Part shown: positions 1-13,723 of the stretch, piece after piece | Numbering within the stretch: position 1 is the stretch's first letter | Layout of the letters: each line of letters opens with the position of its first letter | Assembly (NCBI RefSeq): GCF_002865645.1 | Contig: NW_020194539.1 | Span: forward strand, 1-64,000 | From: Hyaloscypha bicolor E | Lineage: Eukaryota > Ascomycota > Leotiomycetes > Helotiales > Hyaloscyphaceae | Length of the DNA stretch: 64,000 bases | Direction: 5' to 3' | Position numbers and translations under genes: made by a program | The notes under the pieces: generated by a model | Seen by the model: only the letters and a program-made list of their open reading frames with translations | What the model was told of the DNA's origin: nothing | Databases searched by the model: none

Positions 1-3000
1 AATTAGTATTAAGAATATAGGAATTATTTAGATAATATTTAATAATAAGAAATAGATTAATAATAAGAATTAGTAAATTATATTAGCTTTTTAAAAAAGT
101 AATTAGTTTCTAGTAATAAAATAATATCTTAATTAGGAAATAAGTTCTATATAGGAAAAGTTCTCTTTATATAAAAGTAGGAATATATAATATACTAACT
201 AAGCCTTAGTATAAGTTTTAAGAGTAGCTATAGTTATATTAAAGAGGAAGTGGGTTTTCTAATATAAAGTAGGCTTTAAATAAATAGATCTAGTTTATCT
301 AATATCTAATAGATTTCTAGAATTATATATTATTAAATACTTTCGGAAATAACTATTAGGTTTAATAAGGTTTCTCTTTCCTTTTATAGGGCTTCTAGTT
401 TAGCTATTTCGTCTATATATAACTCCTAATTAGGAAGTTTATTTAGATATTATAAGGAAACTTATAATAATAGTTTAAGTTAAAGTCGAAATCTATAAAT
501 ATTATAGTTAAGCTTTAGACTAGTATAAGCCATAAGAATAGCTAGTTAAAAAAGCAAATAAAGTTTCTAAAAAGTTCCTATTTTAGTAAGATATATATAA
601 AAGGCTATATTTCTTTTTCTTTTCTTTTCCTAATTCTAAATATAATTATTATTTATTATTATAGTTCGGAATTAAGAGTCTATAAGATAACTTCTTAATT
701 CTTTATTTATTTTTATATTAAAAGAAATTCTTTATATTTAATTCCTAAAATTTAGTAATAGAATTTCATATATTAAGAATACTATCTAATAGTAGTAATT
801 AGATAATAGTAAGAAATAAGTAATAGTAAAGCTTATCTAATTTCTAGAATAATAGTCTAATAATAATATTTTCTAAAAATTATAAATATTAGTTAAAAAT
901 AAAAAATAAAAGATATATAAAAAATTAAAAATAATAAGCTTTATTTTAGGTTAAGAAAAGCTTCTATTATTAGATACTTTCTTCTAATTCTCTATAAAAG
1001 AAATATATTTTATTTTCTCTAATTCTAGTAATTCTAGAATATATATAATAATACTAGTAGCTTTCTTAATTTTCTAAGTATTATTTTATTTATAGTATTC
1101 TATAACTACTTCTTTTTCTAGTTCTATATTTATTTTAAAATATTTATTTATAGGTATATATTTATTATTAACTTTATTTTTAGGGAAATACCAGAATTTA
1201 TTTCTTTTAATAAATTACTTAAGTTAATTCTTAATATATATTCTTTAGAATATAGTACTATTAAGTTCTTTTAGTATATAATATTCTTTTAGTTAATCTA
1301 TATATCTTATTTTATATAGGCTAAGCTAGTAATATAATAGCTTTATATTTCTTAACTTATCTTAATTTATTAATTTAATATTATATATAAGAACTAGATT
1401 TTTTTCGGAAATAGGCTTTAAATAAATCTAATAAATAATATTAAATTACTTTTTTCTTTCTTAGTATCTTTTATCTTTTTTTATTCTAGCTTCTTTAATA
1501 TCTTTATTTCTTATCTATATTTATTTTATATATATTTCTAGAAGTATTTCTCTATTATAAACTTTATTCTATTTAAGTATTCTTTAGATTAGAAAGCATA
1601 TTTCTATAAGTAGTATTACTTCTCTATTATAAACTATATAAAAAAGAATAAATCTAGTTAATTTATATATAGTAATTTAATTAGTAAATAAAATATATAA
1701 TAATAAATCTATCTAAGGCTTCTTTTTACCTATTATAAATATTATAAATACTTAAATAATTAGTTAATATCTTCTTTTAATTATATTATTTCCTTTAAAA
1801 TTATAAGCTAAAATAATAATTCTATTAATTCCTAATTTATTAAATTCCTGAATTACTACTTTTTTAAATTCTGATTTACTATTTATTTTAAGCTATCTAA
1901 ATAAACTATATTTATAAATAATTTCTTCCTAAATAAACTTAGTAATCTTCTTACTAGTTAGGTTCTTTAAAGGTCTAGCTTTAACTTATCCTGAGAAGTT
2001 ATCTCTAGTAATAACTAATAAGTTATATTTTTTATAGTCTAGTAATTTAATTATATTAATTCTAAGGTAATAGAAAAGAAGTATAGCTTTTATTAGATAT
2101 AGAGCTTCTTCTTATTTTCTTTTACTTTTATACTAATAAACTTTATAGGTATTAATATATTTCTATATATAATTATAGTAATCTTTCTAGTAATAATAGC
2201 TAGCTATTAAGTAAAAAATACTTTCTTTTCTAGTATATCTAATTTTATTATATAGCTCTTTAATAATAATTTCTCTTTATTTTTAATTATTAATAATAAA
2301 TTAAAATAGGTATATTTTAAATATAACTTTTTATAATAATTAATTTCTTATATTATAATTTAAAGCTTTTTTATTTAACTTTTAAAACTCGGCCCTAGAT
2401 ATTTCTTCTAGTTTAGAGAATATTATAAGATATTATATAATATTCTAGTATTATTTAGAATAGCTATTATTTAAGAAATCTAGTAAAATAATTAGATTAT
2501 TAAGTAAAGTATAGGAATTAGTATTATTATTTACTATTTTACTAGAGATTATATATAAAAGGCTATAGCCTTTACTATATAACTTCCGGATTTTATTATT
2601 TTTTAATATTACTAATTCGCTTCTAGATATAATAAGACTTTAATTATTAATCTTTAGTAACTAGATACTATTATTTAAATATCTAATAAAAGTCTTAGAA
2701 ATCGGATTCCTTAAAATAATATTATATAACTAAACCGGAACTACTTTCTTTATCCGAATTTTCTGCCTAATAAATATTATTCTAATAGTATTAAGCTTTA
2801 TTACTAACTATTTATTAATATTTTTATTATTTTTGGTATTATCTTCTTATTATAGATATCTTAATAATTCATTAATAATAATATACTTAATTCCTTTAAT
2901 ATACTTGACTTTAAAATCAAATAACTAAATTTATATTAGCTAGTAAGTAGCTAGAGCTCCAAAAAGATTTATAGCTACTTTATTTAGCTATATAATAAGT

Positions 3001-6000
3001 ATATTAGTATCTAGTTTAAGGATAAAATAAACTTTATATAACCAGAATTATACTTTTTATAAATACTTTATTAGTTTTTAGTATTTTTTCTTAGTAATAT
3101 TATATCTCTATTTAGTATTATTCCAGATTTTAGACTCGTATTATATAACTTTCTTTTTTTCTTTATTATTATATTAATTAAGAGTTCTACCTTATTTATC
3201 TAGGCTAATATTTATTATTAATATAATTATTCCCTAACTTTCTAATAAATTATAATATAACTTATAAAGTATTAGAACTATAATAAGCTTTTCTTAAAGA
3301 ATTTATATAGCTTGCTTTTATTTATTATTCTAGTTCTATATTATATCTTTCCTTATTAAATAGTAAATAGGTTTAGTAATAATTATAAAGCCTTTAATTC
3401 AAATATAATAGTAAATAATAATTCTAATAAATACCTTATTTTTAGTTATATTATTATAATATTTCTATTTTAAGATCTTAGTAATTCCTAAACTTAAAAG
3501 GCTTCTTTTAAGTACTTTATAGATAAAGCTAATAATAACTATTCTATTATAATAAAACTATAATTTTTCTCTTATACTAGTTCTAGCTTATTTAATTTTA
3601 TCTAGGGTTATATTCAAGTTTTAAAGATATTTAAATATAAAATACCGAATTTCAGATAAAATAAGCTATTTATTATAGTTTATATAAGGTCTCTTAATTC
3701 TAATATTATTAATAAATAATATAGTAATTTTAGGAAATAGATTTTCTAGAATAATTATAATAACCTATATAAATTATATAATAGAATTAGTAGCTTCCTA
3801 AAATAGTATAATTATTCTTAATAGCTTTAGAAATATTATAAATATAGTTAAATCTCTATTATAAGTATCTAGTATAAGTTAATTATATCCGGAAAAGAAA
3901 TTAATTAGAAAAATATAAATATATCTAATAAATTTCTCCGAGATTTTATTAGTAAATAGAAATAGGTTAGTATCTTATAAGATTACTAAATTCATTTTTA
4001 TAATAGTATTAATTAGTCTATAAGTCCTAGTAACCTTCTTTATAACTAAGAACTATAGATTTTAATAAGGTTTATTATATTTCTTAAGAATTCTATAATC
4101 TAGATATTCTAATAATATTTTTACTATTACTAGTATTAAAGCTTTAGGATATGGGAAATTCTTTTCTTACTAGGCTTTATACTTAATAGCCTTAATTAGA
4201 ATAGATAGGCTAATATTCTTATAGATTTTTCCTATTTCTTTCTAATTAAATATACTTATACTTTTTTAATTAATTATTAATTCTTGAAATATAGCTAGTT
4301 TCTTTTCCTAAAGCTAGTTACTAATATCTAATTATTTAAGATATTCCGGAATAAGTTATAAATCTCTTATAATAGCTAATATTCTTAGTAAAAGGTAATT
4401 CTTATATTTCCTAATATATTTCTATAAGTATTCTCTAGTTTTAGATCTTTTAAACTAGTTCAGATATTTACTAGGGCCTTTTCTAGTTCTATTATTAGTA
4501 TTTACTAATTAAATCTTTTTGTTCTTTATTTTATATACTCTCGTAACTAGAAATAAACTATAATTATTATTCTTTTCTTTAAAAGCTATAGCTATTTTCT
4601 CTAGTATTCTTTTTATCTAATCTCTAGAATTTATAACCTTTCTATTTAGCTTCTTTCTAGTTAGATATAAAAAGTATCTTTTTATCTAATATTTTAATAT
4701 ATCTTTTTTAAGCTTTTATATATTTCAGAATTCTTTCTAGTCTTAAGTTTAATATTCCTTAGCTTCGGGAATATATTTCTTTATTATTAGGAGATACTAC
4801 TTTATCTCTTTTTTAGAAATATCTTTATTTAATATCCTTTTTACTTCTTTTTCTATTAATTCCGGAATTACTCTTAATAATACTCTAATTAGAGCCTTTT
4901 CTATTTTAGTTTTTCTAAAAATATTATTAATTTCCTAAATTCCTAAACCCAAAATAAAAGAATCTATAGGAAATTCTGGCATTTTCCCGTTTCTTCTAAT
5001 ATTACTACTAGTTATAATACTAGGCTCTATTTTTTCTTTTTACCTTTAGTTTCCTGCTTTATATTACTTAATTTCTTAATTCTAGGAGCTTAATATTCTT
5101 AAACTATTACTTTCTTCTATTTTCCGGTATTCTTTAAAAATAAAATAATTATAATAATATAGGTATTCTAATTATTTTTAGGATTAGTAAATCTTTTATT
5201 CTATAAACTATTATTTCTATATATAATATTTATCTTTATCTTTATTAAAAATAATTAATTAAGCAGGATCTTTAGAGTTCCTTTAACTAAAAAGAATATA
5301 TTTTTATATCTTATTTTATTTATAATCTTAATTCTAAGCTTTATTATTTTTATAAATCCAAATTCTGCCCTAATAATAGTAAATATTTAATAATCTATAA
5401 TATTATATATTATTCTATTAATACTTCTAGAGATCTTTTTGGAAAGAATATTAACTTTAGTTTTAATATTAATTATTTCTTTATATTTAATATTTCTTTA
5501 AGGGTTTTAAAATATAAACCAGAGATATAAAGCTTATATAATATATTTATAAACTAATAATATCCGAATATTAATACTATTATTTTTAAATTAAATAATT
5601 CTATTAGTATTAGATATCTAAACTAGTATTTCTAATTTCTTAAATATTTTATCTATTATATAAATTATAGCTACTAGTTTTATAGATCTCCTAGTATATC
5701 TAATTATATTTAATATAATAGTATTTCCTATTTCCTATTTATAAAATAATAAAATAAAGAATATTATTCTTAATTTATTAGTTTTAAAATATAATAGCTA
5801 AATCTAGTATTTTTAAGATATTAATAAGTATTCTTATTTTTTTCTAAGTTTTTAGAAATAAAATAATTACTTTCTTTAGTAGTCTTATTAAAATATTATT
5901 AATTTTAGGAATTCTATATTTATTATAATTAAAAGTATATTAGATCCCTAATTCATTTTATTTATTTCCGGAAATATTAATATCTATATTCTTAGCTAGG

Positions 6001-9000
6001 CTATTTCCTTATTTATTATTTCTTAAAATAATATTTTTCTGGCTTCTTATATAAGATAGCTTCTTTTCTATTCTAGCTCGTTTTTAGAAAACCTCTTTAG
6101 CTATTTCTATTTCTTTTCTCTTTTTTCTTAATAAGAAACCTATTATAATATTAATAGAAATATTATTTATAGCCAAATCTTAATACTATTTATTAATTCT
6201 AGAACCTAAAGTATTAGTAATTCTAATATAATTTCCTTTAAAGTAAAGTAGCTATTTAGATTTCCTAAATATAACTTATTTATTCTTATATATAGATCCC
6301 GGTTAGCTAGTTTTCTTTTCTTTTTCTTACTTAATAAACTAGATATTTCCTATTAATCTCTAGATATTTTTGGGTTAAGTATTTAAATTATAATTAAATT
6401 CTCTTTTTCGGATTTAGGAAATAATTTAGTTAAACTACTAGTATTTACTAGTAAGGAAAAAGGAAATACTTTCTTATCTAGGCTTAAATAGCTCTTTATA
6501 TTATCTTTTATTAAATTAGTAAATATATCTATAGTTTATAAGTTCTTTTATTAATAGGTAATAAAACTAAAAAATATAAATATATTCTAGATTAATATTA
6601 TTATTCTTATTCCTATTATAGTACCTATAGCAAATTCGCTCTTTTAGTTCTAGGTCTATATTATAGGCTATATTAACTTAAGTAATATTTTCTAATTATA
6701 CTTAAAACTAACTTTCTCTAGAATATAGTTATCTAGATTCTTTACCTATTCTAGCTTAATTACTATAGTTACTATAGTATTTTCTATAACCTCTACTATA
6801 ACTTCTAGTATATCTTTCTCAAAAACTCGAATTATACTTACTAGGCTATTAATACTATTATACTTACTATAGTTAGCTAGGCTATATAAGCAGGCTATAA
6901 ATATCTTCCCGAATTATAATAGTAGCTATATTAAGTTATTTTTATAGGTTCTCTTAAATTATAGTAATAATAAATAGTTTTTCCAGACTTCTTATTAGCT
7001 AGTTAATATTATTTCCTTTAGGTTTACTACTTTTAGTAAGTTTTATATAATTAGCTATAGGCTAGATTCTTCTCTTACCTATACCTATAATAGCTTTAGG
7101 AAATATAATAGAAGGAACTAGTAAGAAATAATCGTTTTCTGGTTTAGGAACTATATTATAAACTATTATATCTAAGTATTTTTATCTAAGTCTAAATATA
7201 TCTAGGTTATTAGTAATATTAAAATAATATTTCTTCTTTTTATACTAATAGAATATTACTATCTTCTTATATATCTTATTATATTTATAAGTAGAAATAT
7301 TTATAGGCTTAAAGTTTATATTTTTAAGAATATAATTTTTTATTAGAATAAATAATTCCCTTATAAATTCTCGGTATTAAATAATTTTATCTATTTCTTT
7401 CCTCTTTAGTAACTTCTTTAATACTTTATTAAATATATTAATATAAGACTTAAATAAGATTCCTTTATTCTAGGCTTATATAATAATCTAATTAAGAAAG
7501 TTATAGCTAATTTTAAGTATTTCCTAGTTATATTTTCGGAATTCCTTTAGTAAGGCCTTAAAGAACTTAGTTTCCTAGTAATTTCCTGAATTATTAATAT
7601 AATACTCTAGTATAGTCTTAATCTAATTCTTATAAATAAGAGAAATATAATAAATAATTCTTTTTCTTTTAGTATTATTAAGAATATAATAGTTCTTATA
7701 TATATCTATATACTATTTTAAGAATATAGAGATATTACTTCTCTAAAATCATAGTACTTTAGAAGCTCTTATAAATAATAGGTTTAAATCCGGTACTAGT
7801 ATATACTTATTTTTAGCTATATTAATCTTAATAATTTCTTCTATAGCTAATTATAGAATTTCTATACCTGAGACTTCTATTAATAATATTTCTAAAGGGC
7901 TAATTTTCTATTTAAATATATCTTTTAATTTAGGAACCAGAATTAGAAAGAAACTAGTTAATAATAATAAATATAGTTAAGATTTAAGTTTTAGTATTAG
8001 TAGTAATAAAATAGTAGCTTTTCTAGTTTTATTTCTATTACTTATATTCTTTTTCCTATTTTATTAGCTTAATACCTATAGTATTTTCTCTTAATTTCAC
8101 TAAACTAGATATATTTATTAATATTATTAAAAGTAATAAAAATAATAAATACGATTTTACTAATTTTTTTGACTTTTCTAAATTCTCTTTTCTTTCTTTA
8201 TTTAGTATTTATTTCTTTCTCTAGAAGCTTCTCTAGTTTATTTATATAATTTCTTATTTCTAATTTTTTTTAATTCTTATTTCTGATTTTAGTTTATTAT
8301 TCTACTTAAATTTAAGAATATTTCCTTTTTTAGGTATCTTTTTTAAACTTAGGAATAAGCTTTATTACTAAGATTAAAGCTACTTTAATTCCGGCTTTTA
8401 TTATAACTAAAAATAATATAATTTTATTTCCGAATACTAAAGTCTAATTCTAACTAAGGTCTAACTTATACTATTTTAGTATAATATTTCTTATTCTATT
8501 TCTTCTATTTCTTTTCTTTCTATAGTTAGCCTCTATTTCTATTATTTCTATATACTATACTAGTAACTATATCTTATAGCTAACCCGTATTCAAGTTACT
8601 AGATATATTAGAAATTAATATAAGATACTAAGATTAATATTTATATATTCTTAATATTTTGGCCTTAGGCTTTAAGTATTATAATAGTTCTTTTCTTCTC
8701 TAACTTACTAAGCTAATAATTTGCCTTATAAATACTCCTTAGAACTTTATAAGAGTATTACCTTAACTATAAAGTTTCTATTCTTCCTATATTACTTACT
8801 ATAAAATATATAAGAAAGAAACTATAATAAGACAAAAACCCATATAAAGTATACTAGAGTATAAAACGTGACTTAATAGTAAAATAATAAATCAAAAGCA
8901 TAAATAGTAAAATATAAATAATATATAATATATAAAAGTTTAATTAATTAAATACTTATAAAGAATTATTCTCTAAGTCTATAGAAAAACTAGCTTTCTT

Positions 9001-9111
9001 ATATGATTTCCGCAAGTTATATATAAAAGGCTATAGCCTTTACTATATAACCTAAACCTTAAAACCGCCAAAATAATATGATTTTCAATAAGTATGGCCT
9101 GCCGTACTATA
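1..9111 (-). mobile_element. Gypsy-A: RIP-degraded Ty3/gypsy retrotransposon, cut by window edge
   Basis: Very A+T-rich (the first 60 bases hold only 7 G/C). Read on the minus strand around 3,950-3,690, the decayed protein still shows a gypsy reverse transcriptase: FSGYN, NRDLT, EATNS, then FINN where gypsy elements have FxDD. The Asp-to-Asn changes and many TAA/TAG codons are what RIP produces. The element runs right to left: 5' LTR at 8809-9111, gag-side region next, reverse transcriptase near 3.8 kb, integrase-side region below about 2.5 kb; the 3' end lies outside the window. The whole stretch is repeated at about 32083-41167 in the same orientation, differing mostly by transitions. Its right end interrupts the RNase H region of another gypsy element at 9112. 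Non-functional. Confidence 0.85.
8809..9111 (-). repeat. 5' LTR of Gypsy-A (303 bp)
   Basis: Matches 25067-25369 (303 bp) and 40864-41167 (304 bp) end to end, apart from C/T and G/A changes and small indels. The least mutated copy (40864-41167) shows that on the minus strand the LTR starts TGTAATACGGCAGG. The other end is inferred as ...TTACA, now mutated to TTATA, which would give standard TG...CA termini. A 36-bp palindrome lies at 9016-9051. Confidence 0.8.
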
Positions 9112-11091
9112 ATAGCTAGTAAAGCTAAACTATAATATTTATAATAAAGAAATACTTGCTATTATTTTTTCCTTAACTAAATAGCAAGCAGAGTTAGAAG
9201 GCCTATAAGAGGCACTATTTATAATTTATTCAGACTACTAAGCCTTTAAATACTTTATAACTATAAAGAAGCTTTTAGTAAAATAAGTTTACTAAATAAA
9301 ATACCTTTCTTATTACTATTTTAAGCTTATATATTAGGCCGGCAAGTCAAATAAATAAACAAATACCCTAAGTAAGAAGTATAAGAATATAACTATCTAA
9401 AATAAGGTAATAGTAGCTTACTAAACCCAAATTTTCCTCTTATAATAAAAGATTAATAATAATATTATACGGGATTTCTAGTTAGCTCTAATTAAGGCCT
9501 TTATAAGCCTGGTTTAGAAAGAAATCTAGTATAATAGTATCTAGCTAATAAATAAGTTATTAAGTAAGAACCGAGAATTACTAGAGCTAGAAAAGCTATA
9601 GAATAAGGCAAGAAATAAGAAAAAAAGTACTTAAATACTATAAGACGGCCTTTTCTTATAATATAGTAAACTATTTATATCTAATAATATAATAATACCC
9701 GAGATATTCTTATATATTATTTTTATTTAGGAGATATATATAGCCCCTAATAGAATATTTAGGATAAACCAAGCTTTAATAGCTTTTTTAGGCCTACTAT
9801 TATTAGCTAGGCCAAGATATAGATATTAATTAGTATAGGAATAATTATTATATTTATTAATAATTTCATATTTCTAGAAATAAAAAGCTAGGGCTCTTAT
9901 ATTTATTACTAGTTTCTAACTACTCCTAGTAATATATATTAGTAGATTTCAAGAAATGCCCAGAAAATAGAAATAAGTATAATATAATAGTAATTTTTAT
10001 TAATTACCTAGATAAATACCCTATTATAATTCTCGTTCGAAATATAATAATAACTAAAGAATTAATACTCCTATTTCTTACTTATATAGTTTACTAAGTT
10101 AATATTCCAGAGACTATAATATCTAATTAAGAACTCTAGTTTATATTAGATTTCTAGAATAAGTTCTATAAGTATATTAATATAAAGCTCAAGTTATTAA
10201 TTACTAATTATTCCTAAACTAATAGCTAGATAGAGATTATTAACTAGTACTTTAACTAATAACTATATTCCTATATAAATTACTATTAGAATAATTAGAA
10301 TAAATAGATAATAATAATTAATTACTAGTAAATAGCTCTGGTTTATAAAACTATAAACTAATTCCTATTTCTTATAAAAAAGGGCTATAAACCGCAGATA
10401 TTATTTAACTAGAAAACCCAAATATAATTAGATATCCTAAAAAAAGAGCTAAATAAGTAAGAAGTAAAGGCCCTAGTAATATAGTTCTATAAATTATAGT
10501 AAAAGATATAGGAAAATATAATATAAATATAAGAGTATTATACTATCTAAGCTAATAAGTATTACTAACTAGTAGATTTTGAAATAAGAGATAAGATATA
10601 GATTATTACTAAATACTAGAAAAATAACTATCCGAGCTATAAGCTAGCTTACTAAATAGAAGAACTATATAAAATCCTGAAATAAGTAAGATATTTCTTT
10701 AGGCTCAAGCTTCCGGAATTAATAAGAATATATCTGGTATTTTATATAAAGAAGCCATATAAGAATCGAGGTAACTTCTTTCCCGGATAAGTGAATCCGG
10801 AGCCTTTATTATTAGAACTATAAGACAGGAAAACGGAATATAAAGTTCAAGAGGTACTAATAGTAAAGCTGCTCTATAGGAAGCTCAAATACCGAGTCTA
10901 GTAGAAAGAATAGGATTCAGATCCGGAGTAATATCCTATATCCTTATTAAGTAATAGTACCCTGGCTCTTTAGAGCTTCTATAATAAGAATCCCGAATAG
11001 CTAGAACCGCTCTAGAACCTCTCTTATTAGTTAGATTATACTAAGAATAATATATTACCGGAATTATATAATATAGACGGAAATCCTTACA

Positions 11092-11129
11092 AGTTATATA
11101 TAAAAGGCCCTGGCCTTTTATATATAACT
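11092..11129. repeat. 38-bp palindrome, best copy of a dispersed motif
   Basis: Arms AGTTATATATAAAAGGCC and its perfect complement, 2-nt centre. Related palindromes of 36-38 bp occur at 2548-2583, 9016-9051, 20164-20201, 25274-25309, 34619-34654 and 41071-41106. Each arm contains TATATAAAAGG, a TATA-box-like word readable on both strands. It lies upstream of the Gypsy-2 polypurine tract. Confidence 0.75.
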
Positions 11130-11181
11130 GCAACTTGAGAATTAGACAGGGACTTTTGAAGCTCGGAGACGAGCTTACTTT

Positions 11182-11192
11182 AAGAAAAGAGG
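11182..11192 (+). other. Polypurine tract of Gypsy-2
   Basis: The 11-base all-purine run AAGAAAAGAGG sits directly before the LTR start (TAATATTATAG, probably from TG...). This is where plus-strand DNA synthesis is primed in LTR retroelements. Confidence 0.6.
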
Positions 11193-11462
11193 TAATATTA
11201 TAGTTATTATAATATATGGTACTAGTAGGAATTAGACTTAAGCGAGGCATCTGGTATCTAAGCATGGCATCTGTAGTTACCTAATAGTTATATGTGACCC
11301 CGAGCTTAAGCTAGTATATAGGCCTATATATAACTTACAATTATTTAGATCCGAGGCTCCTTCGAGATCCTCTTCTCTCTTTAGCTTTAAATTATCGAAA
11401 TAAAGATAGTCTAATTATGCCTTCTAGGCCTTAGATCTTATACTTATAATATTACTTATATA
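11193..11462 (+). repeat. 3' LTR of Gypsy-2 (right end approximate)
   Basis: Starts after the polypurine tract and is less A+T-rich than its surroundings. The right end is placed near CTTATA (probably once CTTACA) and is uncertain, because no second copy exists in the window for comparison. Confidence 0.5.
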
Positions 11463-12830
11463 ATAATTCTAATTTATTTTAGAGCCTTCTTTTTAGCTAA
11501 TTTGGTTTTTATAAGCTATTTCTTTACTTTTTTTTAATTTCTTCTTTATTAGAATATTAGATATATTTATTTATTTCCCTTTTTAGAAACTAAGTTATAT
11601 ATTTAGCTTAGTTTTATAATATTTAACCTATATTTTATAAGTATTCTAGATATCTAATTCTTATAAACTTCTAAGTATTAGATAGTTTTTAGTAGCCTTA
11701 ATTATAACTAAATACCTTTTATAAGAAAAAAAGCTTAAAGTATCTAGAATCTTATTATTAAGATTATTAAGTTATAAAATATATTTATTATATAAAGAAA
11801 GAAATTTTGGAAAAATAAATAATTAGTATTTATAAATAGAAATAGAAATAAATATAATAAATTATATATTTTTTATATCTAATTTAGTTTCTAATTTAGA
11901 TCTAAACTCTATAAATTAAAGACTAATATTATTTTCTTTTTTTTATTATATTTCTTAAGCTTTTTCTATATTATTTTAAAATTAATAAGCCAAATTCTAG
12001 TATTCTAAAAGATATATTTAATTATATAAATAATAAATATCTTTTATTTTATTTTAGGAAAATTATAAAAAAAGTACTAGATATTATATTCTAACTTATA
12101 TAAATGCCCTTATTTATATATTTAGTAAAAAAGACTATAATAATCTTATAACTAGTTATATTTTTATAGAATTAGAAAACTATAATTATAATTCCAGGAA
12201 TAATAACTATTAGTAAAATTACTTTATTATTTATAGACATATATTTAATTATTATAAGAAATATACGATTTTCTAGTATTCTAATATATATTTTCTTAAT
12301 TCTAATTAGAATAACTATTTTCTATTTTATAAATATATAAATTCGAACTCTTTTTTTATTTATATTATATATCTAATTATTATAATATATACTAGTTTCT
12401 TTAAATACTAGATAATACTCGATTTTAAACTAGTTATAAAGGCTTTATTTAATATAAAGATTAATATAATAGCTTATAATAGACTTTATTTTAATTAAAT
12501 AAAGTTCTAGAATATTCTTTAGCTATTAAAAGAACTATTTCTAAAAGAAAGCTATTTTATTATTTTCTATTTATATTTATATTATATAATTATATATTAT
12601 TTACTTTATAGCTTCTTTTCCTTTATTAATTATATATAATATTATATACTAAATTAATATCTTATATTAATTAGAATATAGGATCTTATTTTAGCCTCTT
12701 TATTATATTTTCTTTTTCTTTATTCTCTTTCTATTTCTTTATTATATTTTCTATATAATATCTTTACTTCTAATATTATATATATATATATATATAGTAA
12801 TAATAGAATTCTTCTCTAAATTCTCTTTAT
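11463..12830. other. A+T-rich degraded DNA, no identity
   Basis: Strongly A+T-rich, with stops in all frames. Probably transposon debris by composition and position. I found no motif or internal repeat that identifies it, apart from a short AT microsatellite near 12778-12800. Confidence 0.5.
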
Positions 12831-13295
12831 TATGCTTCACTGCTTCACTAGTAAATTTAGCGTCACGTGACCGCGATAACGCATGCGGCTGGCTAGTATT
12901 TAGAACACCAAAGCTCCTGTATATACGAGCTTCCCTCCTTAGTTTAGAATCCTCGGATTAAGAGCCACTCTACCTGCTTTCCAAGCCTAGAGCCCGGTTT
13001 CGTAATACTCTTTTAGGAATTAGATAGCCTTATAAAGCTTATTCTTCTCTAGTATATTATATAGAAGTATATTTATAAATAGGATATTTAGGCGAGCTAT
13101 TATAGTTAAATTAGACAAATTTTATAAACTAGTAATATATAAATTAATTAATTTTTATTATAAGAGCTATATACAAATTCCAAATTTACGCATTTTGGTA
13201 CGGGCCATCTCGCTTTCGCGGGCCAACTCGCTTTCCCCGACTAAAGGGAAGGGCCTCTTTAGTGCGACGTCAAGTCCGACTATTATAAGTTTATA
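12831..13295. other. Left edge of the normal-composition island, no gene seen
   Basis: G+C content rises abruptly near 12,840. It holds one CACGTG palindrome (in GCGTCACGTGACC, about 12861-12873), a short direct repeat of the type GGGCCAnCTCGCTTTC at about 13202-13235, and a small stem ACTAAAG/CTTTAGT near 13238-13262. No coding potential was recognised. Confidence 0.4.
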
Positions 13296-13550
13296 TATCC
13301 GTTGCGCTGCAGCCAGGTGCGGACCTCGCTAATAGATTTTCTTCCAGTTCTGAAGTGAGATAAAGCTCTATATAATAATAAGAAGTTTAATTTCTCTTAT
13401 AGATTGTTAATTGTCCCTCTACACTACAAGTATACCATATTTGTTAGAACTGCTATAAAGGTTTGGTATAGCAATTGGAAATGGAAGCGTGTGAGTTTTG
13501 GTGTTCCTTAAGTTTAGCGAGGTCCGCACCTGGCCGCAGCGCAACGGATA
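13296..13550. mobile_element. 255-bp MITE-like element with 37-bp terminal inverted repeats
   Basis: 13296-13332 and 13514-13550 are inverted copies of each other, 37 bp with one mismatch (GCTGCAGCC against GCTGCGGCC on the complement). Both begin TATCCGTTGCGCTGC. If the outer TA is the target duplication, the repeats are 35 bp, as in Tc1/mariner-type MITEs. The 180-bp interior has no coding capacity. It lies 173 bp downstream of the stop of the ubiquitin-ADP-ribosyltransferase gene and is not RIP-degraded. Confidence 0.75.
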
Positions 13551-13723
13551 AGAGCTCTAGTTTTGAAGCATGGGATAAGCGAGGCGATTATTGCGCACGA
13601 GGAAAATAAGTTCCAGGTGCTTAATCGCTAAATTTTCAGGCTTTCTTTAGGTCAGTGCTCCTAATTGACACCCCGCTTGCTTCTTAAACCGCAACGGTGC
13701 AACCGCTTAGTATAACTAATCAG

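Larger units (their letters stand above)
9112..11462 (+). mobile_element. Gypsy-2: 3' half of a chromodomain Ty3/gypsy element
   Basis: Plus-strand translation with stops gives, in order: an RNase H segment from about 9131 (NYNIYNKEILAI, then AELEGL and a YSDY stretch); an integrase core from about 9941 (VDFKKCPE, then NYSQTNSQIEIINQY near 10.2 kb); and a C-terminal chromodomain-like segment at about 10840-11040 (YKVQEVL, LYRKLKYRV, DSDPE, YPISLL). After this come a polypurine tract (11182-11192) and an LTR. This is the usual gypsy order from RNase H to LTR. The 5' half is missing because Gypsy-A abuts it at 9111/9112, inside RNase H. RIP stops make it dead. Confidence 0.85.

Noticed and set aside
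1..13000. Possibility that the A+T-rich DNA is mitochondrial or bacterial
   Set aside because: It contains recognisable nuclear retrotransposon domains, LTRs and RIP-type stops, and joins normal nuclear genes with spliceosomal introns.
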